From Stramenopiles sp. TOSAG23-2 (Eukaryota; Sar): a stretch of 10,331 nucleotides of DNA. The translations under genes were made by a program, and so were the position numbers. Below the pieces are notes generated by a model that was given only the letters and a program-made list of their open reading frames with translations, was not told the DNA's origin and made no database searches. Position 1 is the first letter of the stretch; each line of letters opens with the position of its first letter. The stretch is taken from NCBI GenBank assembly GCA_900128395.1, contig LT650027.1, positions 1 through 10,331 on the forward strand, written 5' to 3'. This document shows positions 1-8,931 of the stretch, one piece after another.

Positions 1-2
1 AA

Positions 3-1436
<1,434 letters not shown>

Positions 1437-1795
1437 AATCTCAAATCGAGGGAAGTCGTATACGTAAGAGAAATTTGTTGTTTGTGTGTGTTGTTGTGTG
1501 TGTGGGATATAGTGAATAAAGAGTGTTTTTTAAAGAGTTTACGAAGAAGGTTCGTCGTATTAATTTATATAATTATGATACGCTCGTACTTCGAACATTT
1601 ACGAATGATGTAATATGTGATACGAAGTATGTGATGTTCGATGTTCGTAAGACGTAAGACGGATGCGCATGTAGTATAGAGTTTTACGTTTTTTAAAAAA
1701 CAATATGTGCTAAAAAATATTTTTACCGATTTTACACCATGTACTTCACAAACGTTTGCTTTTGTCTGTACGTACTTCTCGGTTAAAAATTTCAT
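1437..1795. other. Convergent 3' intergenic region (DDX41 / crotonase)
   Basis: This 359-bp stretch separates two genes that end toward each other, so both 3' UTRs should lie here. No coding frame worth reporting is seen. A GT-rich block (about 1476-1505) follows the DDX41 stop, then a canonical AATAAA at 1515-1520. Bases 1560-1680 contain several short scattered echoes of TTCG/ACGTAAGAC-like words but no clear tandem unit. For the minus-strand gene I see no AATAAA within this interval. Confidence 0.7.
1515..1520 (+). other. Candidate poly(A) signal AATAAA for the DDX41 gene
   Basis: The exact hexamer AATAAA lies 79 nt after the DDX41 stop codon, preceded by a GT-rich tract. Position and sequence fit a polyadenylation signal. 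Chance occurrence in AT-rich DNA is possible, hence moderate confidence. Confidence 0.45.
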
Positions 1796-2805
1796 TTACT
1801 CCATCAAACTATTGGTGATTGGGTATTTTTCTTTTGCTAATGATGGCATTTCACCTGTGAAATTTGGTGGACGTCGTTCAACAAAACTTTTGACACCTTC
1901 GTTATGATCTTGACTTGCAAAACAGATTTGTAACAATTGTCGATGCATTTTTAAATGTTCCTCTGGATTCCGTTCCATACCTAAATACATTTGACGTTTC
2001 ATTAATCTCAATGCTAATGGTGATTGTGATAAATAACGACGAGCTTCTTTCTTTGCTTCATTTAATAATTCATCATGTTCAACAATTTTATGTATAAATC
2101 CAATTTCCTTTAATTGTTCAGCATTATGAAATTCTGCAGTAAATAACAAACGCAATGCATTTGAATAGCCGATTAATTTTGGTAACAACCATGTGCCAGC
2201 ACCCATATCTGGTACAAGACCACGCTTTCCAAAGATCCAATTGACACCACGACTTTCCTTAGACATTATACGAATATCACATAACGTGGCATACTCTGCA
2301 CCCTGTGTGGGTATGAATGTGTTAATGATGTGAATTGTTAGAGAGAAGAGTATATATATCTTTTAGGGGAATAGATTATACTACATACCATACCTACGGC
2401 CATGCCATTTAATGCACATATAACAGGTTTTGGAATTGTTGCAATCCACCAACCTTGCCACATCTTCAATTCTCTTGCTGTATCAGGTGGCAATTCACGT
2501 CTTGGCACGTCACCTCTTGATTTATTCCCATCCCTATCAGCATTTGAAGTATTATCGAGTTCTTTTAAATCAGTACCGGAACAAAAGGAGTCACCACTAC
2601 CAGTGATAATAATTACACGTACCGATGGATCTTCGCCTAAATCAACACATGCATTGTAAAATCCAGTTTGCATAGAAAACGTAAATGCATTTTTCGCTTC
2701 TGGTCGATTAAATTGTATCACTGCAATACCATCCGAATCGACATGTACCGAGATTTTCTCTCCGTATCCATTTCTTAGTCCAACTGCTAATTTTGCTTTT
2801 GACAT
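1796..2805 (-). CDS. Enoyl-CoA hydratase/isomerase (crotonase) family protein, two exons
   Basis: Coding sequence is exon 1 2805-2389 and exon 2 2302-1796, 307 residues, phase-0 intron. Splicing restores the crotonase core: the exon junction falls inside the family's AxGxG oxyanion-hole segment, reading AVGM then GAEYATLCD across the join. The first oxyanion segment is FCSGTDLKEL, and the C-terminus has the usual EGVKSFVERRPPNFTG. Of the two catalytic glutamates of classical mitochondrial hydratase (rat Glu144 and Glu164), the first is present (E142), but the position of the second, just before GLVPD, aligns with a non-acidic residue (around F163). An aspartate follows at D171, as in PaaG-type isomerases. 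It acts on an acyl-CoA thioester; the exact reaction (hydration, double-bond isomerisation or other) cannot be read from the sequence. There is no obvious mitochondrial presequence, and the C-terminus (LME) is not a PTS1. The ATG at 2805 gives a normal family length. Confidence 0.9.
2303..2388 (-). other. Spliceosomal intron in the crotonase gene (86 bp)
   Basis: Donor GTATGT follows the codon for M139 and acceptor CCACACAG precedes G140, phase 0. Removing it joins the two halves of the conserved crotonase core without a gap. It contains ATTCCCC at +17 from the donor (2372-2366) and a CTAAC branch-point-like site (2341-2337) about 35 nt before the acceptor. Confidence 0.9.
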
Positions 2806-3440
2806 TTTAATTTTTAAATTATTATTATAATATACTCGTATTATAAAATATTTTTTTATTTTTTATAATCTAGATGTGTTTAATACACAGCACGCTGTAC
2901 AAGAAACAATAGGAACTCGTTTTATATCTTGATAATTATAAAAAAGTGTGTATAAATATTAATTTTCTTAAAATTTTGTATGTTTTTTACCTCTATTGTT
3001 GTATTTATTATTTATTATATGCTATTAAGAATACATTGGACACGCGACATGATGTGGTGGCAAACTTCAATCACATCCCCCGAAGCAGCAGTAGAAAACC
3101 AGCTAAACATTGCAGCGTCTACATATATTACATACAGCAAATAACAAATGAATCTATAGGGCACCGCTAACATAAAATTACCAATTGCTTATATGTACAA
3201 TCTGTTTGACAAAGGAATGATATATATGCCAAAGTATCGGTAAGTGCATTAAAATTATTAGTTTTACTGAATGGTGGTATGAATCATTCTGAACATTTAT
3301 GCCATATTATTATGTAAAAGCAACTATATTCGCGGTATATTATCCTCAAACAGTCGTCTGTATACAATGCATCTATACTAAATCAAAATTACCCAATGCA
3401 ATCAATACAAAGCAATTATCAGATCCAATACATTTTACTA
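2806..3440. other. Intergenic region: crotonase 5' flank and membrane-protein 3' flank
   Basis: This 635-bp stretch lies between two minus-strand genes. It should hold the promoter of the crotonase gene (2806 upward) and the 3' UTR of the membrane-protein gene (3440 downward). A doubled AATAAA on the minus strand (about 3016-3004) could be a distant poly(A) signal for the latter, some 425 nt after its stop. Bases about 3035-3125 are less AT-rich than their surroundings and contain a 31-codon minus-strand ORF (3110-3015), described under findings. No tRNA or other structured RNA was recognised. Confidence 0.6.
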
Positions 3441-4943
3441 CTACCTACTACCACCACCTGTAACAAGTGGTAAAATAAATAATACAGCAAGTATGTAAAA
3501 AAATTTCGTCATCATTTCCATATCAATAGGTATTCCCATTATGCGTAAATATGGAAGATCTTGTACATATGCAAACATCGTTAATGCTTTGCGTGCCATG
3601 TCGGATAGATTACCTTCTTTCATTTTATCATCATCTTCATAACTTGCAACAATTGTACCTAAACAATTTTCCGTCACACGTACATATTCCACAACTTTTG
3701 AAGATAACATTGCAAATGGCATTAAAACTTGAAAGAAAGCAAATGTAAATAATCCCAATGTTGTCCTGTGTGGAGTGTGGAGCATACAAAAGAAGAGTGG
3801 GGTCATATATGTTAGACGAGACAGGATGTCTTTTATCAGTTTAGGGGAATCGAATTTTACTTACCATGGTCGAACATACCACCAAGCATTCTCATTTCGT
3901 GATGTTAATATAAATGCATTAATATAACACATGCTAATTAACCACATTACACCTGCTGTGCTTAACAAGTGACTAACACTTGTACTTGAACTATATTTAT
4001 GCATAGAACGACACATTTCCATGTGATGTGGAAGACATTCCTTTACAAATTGCATCACTTCGATTTCTTTATTTTTTCTATGTTGCTCATTAGTCGATGA
4101 TAATGTAACTTGTTGGTGGTTATTAGATCTATTATTATTGTTATTACCCTTGTTGTTCATATGTACATTATCAAATCTATTCAATAATTCAGTTGTTTTT
4201 TCTACTAATTTTTGATATTTGGATAAATATGCTAAAATCACAACGGTTGATGTATTATAAAATGAAAAAAATGCAAATCCACCTGAAAGCCATGCAGATA
4301 TTTCAACGACTTGTGCAATTATTTTTAAATAAAATGGTAATGCTTTTGCACTAGCACTTTCAATCCAAAGCAATGGAATCCATAATGTAAATGCTGCCCA
4401 AAACCATGTCATAATCATTGGATTCATAACATACGTCGTAACACACATACCATCATACTTATCTATTTCTTTTTTTGATAACGGTATATGCATTGATGGT
4501 TGTTGCATTGAATCCTTTGCGATACCACTTTCGTGCCATTTCTTGTATCGATGTCGTATCATAACAACAGAACACGGAATGAAAGCAGCGAATAGAAAAT
4601 ATAATAAATCACATAAACCAGAAAAATATAAGATAAATCCTTGTAATGACAATAATAAATGTGGAATGTCCCAAAAATAACACCATGCATTGTAGCAACA
4701 TGATGTTTTAATCCATTTGCCATCATTTTTTTCCATCATGTGTTGATATTTCACACCTGTCATGGTTAGTAATATTGTTAACGTTTTTGAACTATATGGA
4801 TCAATATTTGTAGATACGTTGGAAGATGAAAATTTCCATGTTTTATCGTTATTATCTGTATTGTTAATAATATTATTATCGTCTAATCCATTTTCTTCCT
4901 CTTCATTGTAAGGTGGTGGTATATTTTCTACTACGTATGCCAT
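3441..4943 (-). CDS. Polytopic membrane protein, two exons, possible 7TM chemoreceptor-like channel
   Basis: Exon 1 is 4943-3865 and exon 2 is 3765-3441, 467 residues. The junction splits a Trp codon (TG|G). I do not recognise it by direct similarity. Residues 1-80 are acidic and Asn-rich, with a PPPY motif at 9-12 (a PPxY ligand for WW domains, as in Nedd4-type ubiquitin ligases). Hydrophobic segments lie at about 94-110, 111-129, 172-194, 203-240 (one long or two), 324-346, 361-381 and 445-462, which gives about seven. The largest loop (about 241-323) sits between the fourth and fifth segments; it has a helix-like stretch, an Asn-rich insert (262-275) and a His/Leu-rich helix leading into the next segment. 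The last segment is almost at the C-terminus. This layout resembles insect gustatory receptors and their protist relatives, but that is an inference from architecture only. Alternatives are a transporter or a lineage-specific membrane protein. The gene model itself is sound: the hydrophobic pattern continues across the splice. Confidence 0.8.
3766..3864 (-). other. Spliceosomal intron in the membrane-protein gene (99 bp)
   Basis: Donor GTAAGT and acceptor CCACACAG; the intron interrupts a Trp codon after its second base (phase 2). Reading through it would stop immediately at the TAA inside the donor. It carries ATTCCCC at +15 (3850-3844) and a CTAAC branch-point-like site (3815-3811) about 46 nt from the acceptor. 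Confidence 0.88.
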
Positions 4944-5304
4944 TTTGTTTTTTTTTTTAGCTCAAGTTGTGTATATATTGAAAAAATAATAAATGTACCA
5001 AATTGAAAAATGTTTAAAACTTCAATTAGAATAAATATTAAATGTATTAATAATAATGATTTTAAATTTCTAATTCTTATATATATTAATATTACAGAGA
5101 TATAACACAGGGAGATAAAGAAAAATCCCCGAAAGCAATAGAATTTGAATATAACTTCAATCTGTTTTTATTTCTTACAATCTACATAAAGTCTTCATAC
5201 AATTGATTTATTCTTCTTTTACATTATATTTGTTTTTTCTCTTTCATTCAAAGTTCTTTCAACAGAAACCAAACGACAAACATATTAGAAGTTGTTTTCT
5301 CATC
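4944..5304. other. 5' flank of the membrane-protein gene
   Basis: Very AT-rich, with a poly-T run directly ahead of the ATG on the plus strand (4945-4959), which reads as poly-A in the transcript leader. I see no coding frame, RNA gene or clear promoter element. The region borders the tandem repeat array. Confidence 0.6.
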
Positions 5305-6262
5305 AAAAAATGCTTTGAAAATAATATGAAAAAATGAAAGAACAAGTTTAATCGATTGTACATCTATATGTATGTATCAGTAGAATATAAAATTGATCAT
5401 GTATCATCTTCAATATCATATTGTTTCAGAAATGCACATCGATTATTGATGTTTTCCTTGCATTGATATGTTACATCCAGTTGAACATTGCATTTCATTC
5501 GATATATGTTCATTTATCTTGGTCGTATATATCATACATATATGACTTCTAAAATGGTTTGAAAATAATACGAAAAAATGAAAGAACAAGTTTAATCGAT
5601 TGTACATCTATATGTATGTATCAATAGAATATAAAATTGATCAATTATCATCTTCAATATTATATTGTTTCAAAAATGCACATCGATTATTGATGTTTTC
5701 CTTGCATTGATGTGTTACATCCACTTGAACATTGCATATCATTCGATATCTTTACATTTATCTTGGTCGCATATATCATACATATATGACTTCTAAAATG
5801 GTTTGAAAATAATACGAAAAAATGAAAGAACAAGTTTAATCGATTGTACATCTATATGTATGTATCAATAGAATATAAAATTGATCAATTATCATCTTCA
5901 ATATTATATTGTTTCAAAAATGCACATCGATTATTGATGTTTTCCTTGCATTGATGTGTTACATCCACTTGAACATTGCATATCATTCGATATCTTTACA
6001 TTTATCTTGGTCGCATATATCATACATATATGACTTCTAAAATGGTTTGAAAATAATACGAAAAAATGAAAGAACAAGTTTAATCGATTGTGCATCGATA
6101 TGTATGTATCAATAGAATATAAAATTGATCAATTATCATCTTGAATATCATATTGTTTCAGAAATGCCCAATAACTATTATTGTTTCCCTTGCATTGATG
6201 TGTTACATCCAGTTGAACATTGCATTTCATTCGATATATGTTCATTTATCTTGGTCGCATAT
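5305..6262. repeat. Tandem array, four copies of a 244-bp unit
   Basis: The word TTTGAAAATAATA recurs at about 5314, 5558, 5802 and 6046, each exactly 244 bp apart, and the intervening sequence aligns throughout without gaps. Copies 2 (5555-5798) and 3 (5799-6042) look identical over the whole unit. Copy 1 (from about 5311) and copy 4 (from 6043, ending about 6262) each differ from them at many positions and resemble one another in the last 50 bp. The period is not a multiple of three and no frame stays open, so the array is non-coding. Each unit contains a 15-nt hairpin (5437-5451, 5681-5695, 5925-5939, 6169-6183). Copies 2-4 also contain the perfect palindrome AATTGATCAATT. The array sits between two divergently transcribed genes. 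Its function is unknown: satellite-like DNA, regulatory DNA or a repeated non-coding RNA are all possible. Confidence 0.96.
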
Positions 6263-6616
6263 GTTCATTTGTCATGTTGAAATGGGCCCCGGCCTCTATT
6301 AAAACATGTATCGAAGGCGGTTATGTAAATCGATTTTTGAATAGAAGCACGCGCCGTGTGTGATGTAAATATATTGAAGAGGGGGAAGAATACGTACGTA
6401 CATTTACTGATTGTAATCACTGACAATATATATATAAATAATTGATTATTATCTCTCTCTCCCTCTCTGTGGTTAAACTATACTTGGTATATATATATAT
6501 ATATATACATATCTTTTTATACGAAATATTCACCATTTTGAGGAAATTAAATAATAATTTGTAATTTGTACTACATTAGAAATTATAACCAAAAAAAAAA
6601 AAATAATAAAAAAAAT
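6263..6616 (+). promoter_or_regulatory. 5' flank of the AGPS gene with microsatellites
   Basis: The region between the repeat array and the AGPS start must hold its promoter and leader. Visible elements are a small GC block around 6284-6295 (GGGCCCCGGCC), a CT tract at 6452-6468 and a (TA)10 run at 6488-6507. An A-rich leader runs into the ATG. No individual promoter motif can be assigned confidently. Confidence 0.5.
6488..6507. repeat. (TA)10 microsatellite
   Basis: Twenty bases of uninterrupted TA dinucleotide lie about 110 bp upstream of the AGPS start codon. A shorter TA run occurs in the glycosylase intron (about 9585-9600). Confidence 0.9.
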
Positions 6617-8521
6617 ATGAATAATAACAACAACAACAATGACCCAAACAAATCTGCTACACGGCGGTTGAAACAAACATTGTCGCATTTAAATACCTCT
6701 GCCATCGTTGCGAATACAGGTACTATTAATGATAATAATAATTTAACTTTGTCACCACCACGTTGGGATCATAATGAGCAAGATCAAACAAAACTTCATA
6801 CAAAATGGAATGGTTGGGGTTATGCCGATACGAAATTTTTTGTAAATGATGATGGTAATGTGGAATTGACTGGAAACCGGTACAGTACGATCTTCAATAC
6901 ACATCGTGTCATGCCAGCGTTTCGGCCATGGGTGGAAAAAATCATGAGTGTTGATTTAGCATATTTAAGTTTAGCACGTGACAATTATCCAACATTACCA
7001 GATCCAATTTATAACAAGCCATTTTTGGAATATATATCAGATATGAAATGTTATAAAGAAATTTATACGGATCCGCAATGTAGGTTGTACCATGGACATG
7101 GACATACATGTCAAGAAATATTTGAATTAAGACACCATGAAACAACCAAACGTATGCCAGATGTTGTTGTATATCCAGGGTCGCATGATCATGTAGTGGA
7201 AATCATGAAAGCAGCTGTGAAATTCAATGTTGTCATTATACCATATGGTGGTGGTACCTCTGTTAGTGGTGCATTGGAATGCCCGGAAAATGAAAAACGT
7301 ATGATTGTTAGTTTAGACATGCAACGTATGAATAAAATTTTATGGGTCGATCGTGAAAACATGATGGCATGTATTGAAGCAGGTGCAATTGGACAAGATA
7401 TTGCAGATAAATTGGAAAAAGTTGGATTGACGATGGGACATCATCCAGATAGTGAAGAATTTTCCTCCATTGGTGGTTGGGTAAGCACACGTGCTAGTGG
7501 TATGAAAAAAAATGTATATGGTAATATTGAAGATATTGTTGTTAATTTTAAATTAGTAACACCAACTGGTATTTTGCAAACTGGTGGTGATTTTCCACGG
7601 ATCAGTGCCGGCCCAGCGGTTATGCAAATGGCAATGGGTGCAGAAGGTACATTGGGTGTTGTCACGGAAGTATTAGTACGTTTACGTGCAAAACCGGTGA
7701 CGCAAAAATACAGCAGTGTCGTATTTGCTGATTTTACACATGGTGTCATGGCAATGAGAGAAGTTGCACGTAGGCGTTGTGCACCAGCATCCATACGTTT
7801 GATGGATAATATGCAATTTCAATTTGGACAAGCATTAAAAGCACAATCGGATAATCCAATGCGAGATGAAATTATGGGAACAATACAAAAGGCATATTTA
7901 TTCAATTGGGAAAAATTGGAACAAGATAAAATGTGCGCAGCGACCTTATTGTTTGAAGGAACGGAGGAAGAAATCAAAGCACAAGAACGTGCTGTTATGG
8001 ATGTATGTAAACAATATGGTGGTATTGGTGGTGGTGAGGAAAATGGTATTCGTGGATATTTTTTAACATATGTGATTGCATATTTACGTGATTATGGATT
8101 TGATTTTTACTTTTTATCTGAATCATTTGAAACATCTGTCCCTTGGGGAAATGTTTTAGGTTTAGTAGATGGTGTAAATCGAATTATTACGGAGGAATGC
8201 AAACGACAAGGTGTCACAGTAGCGCCATTTATCTCCTCTCGTGTGACGCAAACATATGATACTGGTGCATGTGTTTATACGTACTTTGGCTTTATGTACA
8301 GAGGTATGGAAAATCCAGTTGAAGCGTTTACTGCTATTGAAAGTGCTGCTAGGGATGAAATCATCAGGCATAATGGTAGTATTTCCCATCATCATGGTGT
8401 TGGTAAACATCGTAAAAAATGGATGCGTGAAACAATATCGGACACTGGTATGACAATGATAAAAGCAGTGAAAGATCGTTTAGATCCAACAAATGTCATG
8501 GCAAATGGTAATTTATTGTAA
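6617..8521 (+). CDS. AGPS: Alkyldihydroxyacetonephosphate synthase, peroxisomal (PTS2)
   Basis: A flavoenzyme that exchanges the acyl chain of acyl-DHAP for a fatty alcohol, the step that makes the ether bond of ether lipids in peroxisomes. The ATG at 6617 gives 634 residues, without introns; the frame is open upstream, but only a TTG precedes it. Residues 1-8 are mostly Asn. A PTS2 nonapeptide RLKQTLSHL follows within the first 25 residues, matching R-L-x5-H-L. The FAD-binding PCMH domain is clear, with PYGGGTSVSG at 209-218 and GGWVSTRASGMKKN near 295. The C-terminal domain has SIRLMDN with R394, GACVYTYFGF with Y554 (equivalent to the catalytic Tyr578 of the mammalian enzyme) and the HHH motif at 591-593. 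The C-terminus NGNLL is like that of animal AGPS and is not a PTS1. Similarity to animal AGPS is high along the whole length apart from the N-terminus. It converges on the glycosylase gene. Confidence 0.96.
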   Translation: MNNNNNNNDPNKSATRRLKQTLSHLNTSAIVANTGTINDNNNLTLSPPRWDHNEQDQTKLHTKWNGWGYADTKFFVNDDGNVELTGNRYSTIFNTHRVMPAFRPWVEKIMSVDLAYLSLARDNYPTLPDPIYNKPFLEYISDMKCYKEIYTDPQCRLYHGHGHTCQEIFELRHHETTKRMPDVVVYPGSHDHVVEIMKAAVKFNVVIIPYGGGTSVSGALECPENEKRMIVSLDMQRMNKILWVDRENMMACIEAGAIGQDIADKLEKVGLTMGHHPDSEEFSSIGGWVSTRASGMKKNVYGNIEDIVVNFKLVTPTGILQTGGDFPRISAGPAVMQMAMGAEGTLGVVTEVLVRLRAKPVTQKYSSVVFADFTHGVMAMREVARRRCAPASIRLMDNMQFQFGQALKAQSDNPMRDEIMGTIQKAYLFNWEKLEQDKMCAATLLFEGTEEEIKAQERAVMDVCKQYGGIGGGEENGIRGYFLTYVIAYLRDYGFDFYFLSESFETSVPWGNVLGLVDGVNRIITEECKRQGVTVAPFISSRVTQTYDTGACVYTYFGFMYRGMENPVEAFTAIESAARDEIIRHNGSISHHHGVGKHRKKWMRETISDTGMTMIKAVKDRLDPTNVMANGNLL

Positions 8522-8931
8522 AAATATGTGTGTGTATATTATACGTATATATTTTGTGGTGGGTGGTGTGGTGGTGGAATGGGGACGGGAGGGTGTAAAT
8601 AAATAAAATGTGGGAGTGGGGGGATAAGGGGCGTGTGGATGCACGTCAATTTTTTTCTTGAACAAAAGTTGAAAGAGAGCGCGAGAAGAGGCTGAGGGAG
8701 ATTAAAAATTAAAATATGTGGTGTGGAATCGTGGAATCATCTTTTTTCTTTTTATAAAAATATGTGACACATGTAACTATACTAATTTTAGTTTTCTTAA
8801 AATATAAAAAAAATTTAAAAAAAATTATGGTGTAAACTATTATTTCTCTCGGTATTCGTGTGTATATCTTTTTCCTTTTATTACTTTTTACTCTTGCTAC
8901 TCTCTCTACTCTCGCTACTCTCTCACTCTCT
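8522..8931. other. Convergent 3' intergenic region (AGPS / glycosylase)
   Basis: Both 3' UTRs should lie in these 410 bp. The AGPS side begins with GT-rich and then G-rich sequence. Overlapping AATAAA hexamers (8598-8603 and 8602-8607) sit between two G-run blocks (8581-8593 and 8612-8631). The glycosylase side is CT-rich on the plus strand (about 8890-8937), so GA-rich in its transcript, starting within the last codons. No coding frame is supported. Confidence 0.65.
8598..8607 (+). other. Candidate poly(A) signal, two overlapping AATAAA, for AGPS
   Basis: Two overlapping AATAAA hexamers lie 77-81 nt after the AGPS stop, almost the same spacing as the candidate signal of the DDX41 gene. G-rich tracts flank them on both sides. 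Confidence 0.5.

Noticed and set aside
1796-2805. Two separate crotonase fragments, i.e. a broken gene
   Set aside because: A canonical GTATGT...CACAG intron joins them in phase 0 and restores the AxGxG core exactly, so it is an intact spliced gene.
3040-3130. Possible tRNA in the less AT-rich island
   Set aside because: No B-box (GGTTCGAATCC-like) sequence and no cloverleaf pairing could be found on either strand.
2946-3170. Plus-strand ORF of about 74 codons in the 2.8-3.4 kb gap
   Set aside because: It starts from a non-ATG codon, its first half is translated AT-rich sequence, and it has no motif, no neighbour support and no clear transcription signal.
5305-6262. CRISPR array or coding repeat
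   Set aside because: The whole 244-bp unit repeats without unique spacers, and the genome is eukaryotic. The period is not divisible by three and frames are closed, so neither CRISPR nor a repeat protein fits.
6566-6616. Upstream extension of AGPS from position 6566
   Set aside because: The extension begins with TTG, not ATG, and is an A-rich leader coding mainly Asn and Lys. The ATG at 6617 places the PTS2 close to the N-terminus as expected.
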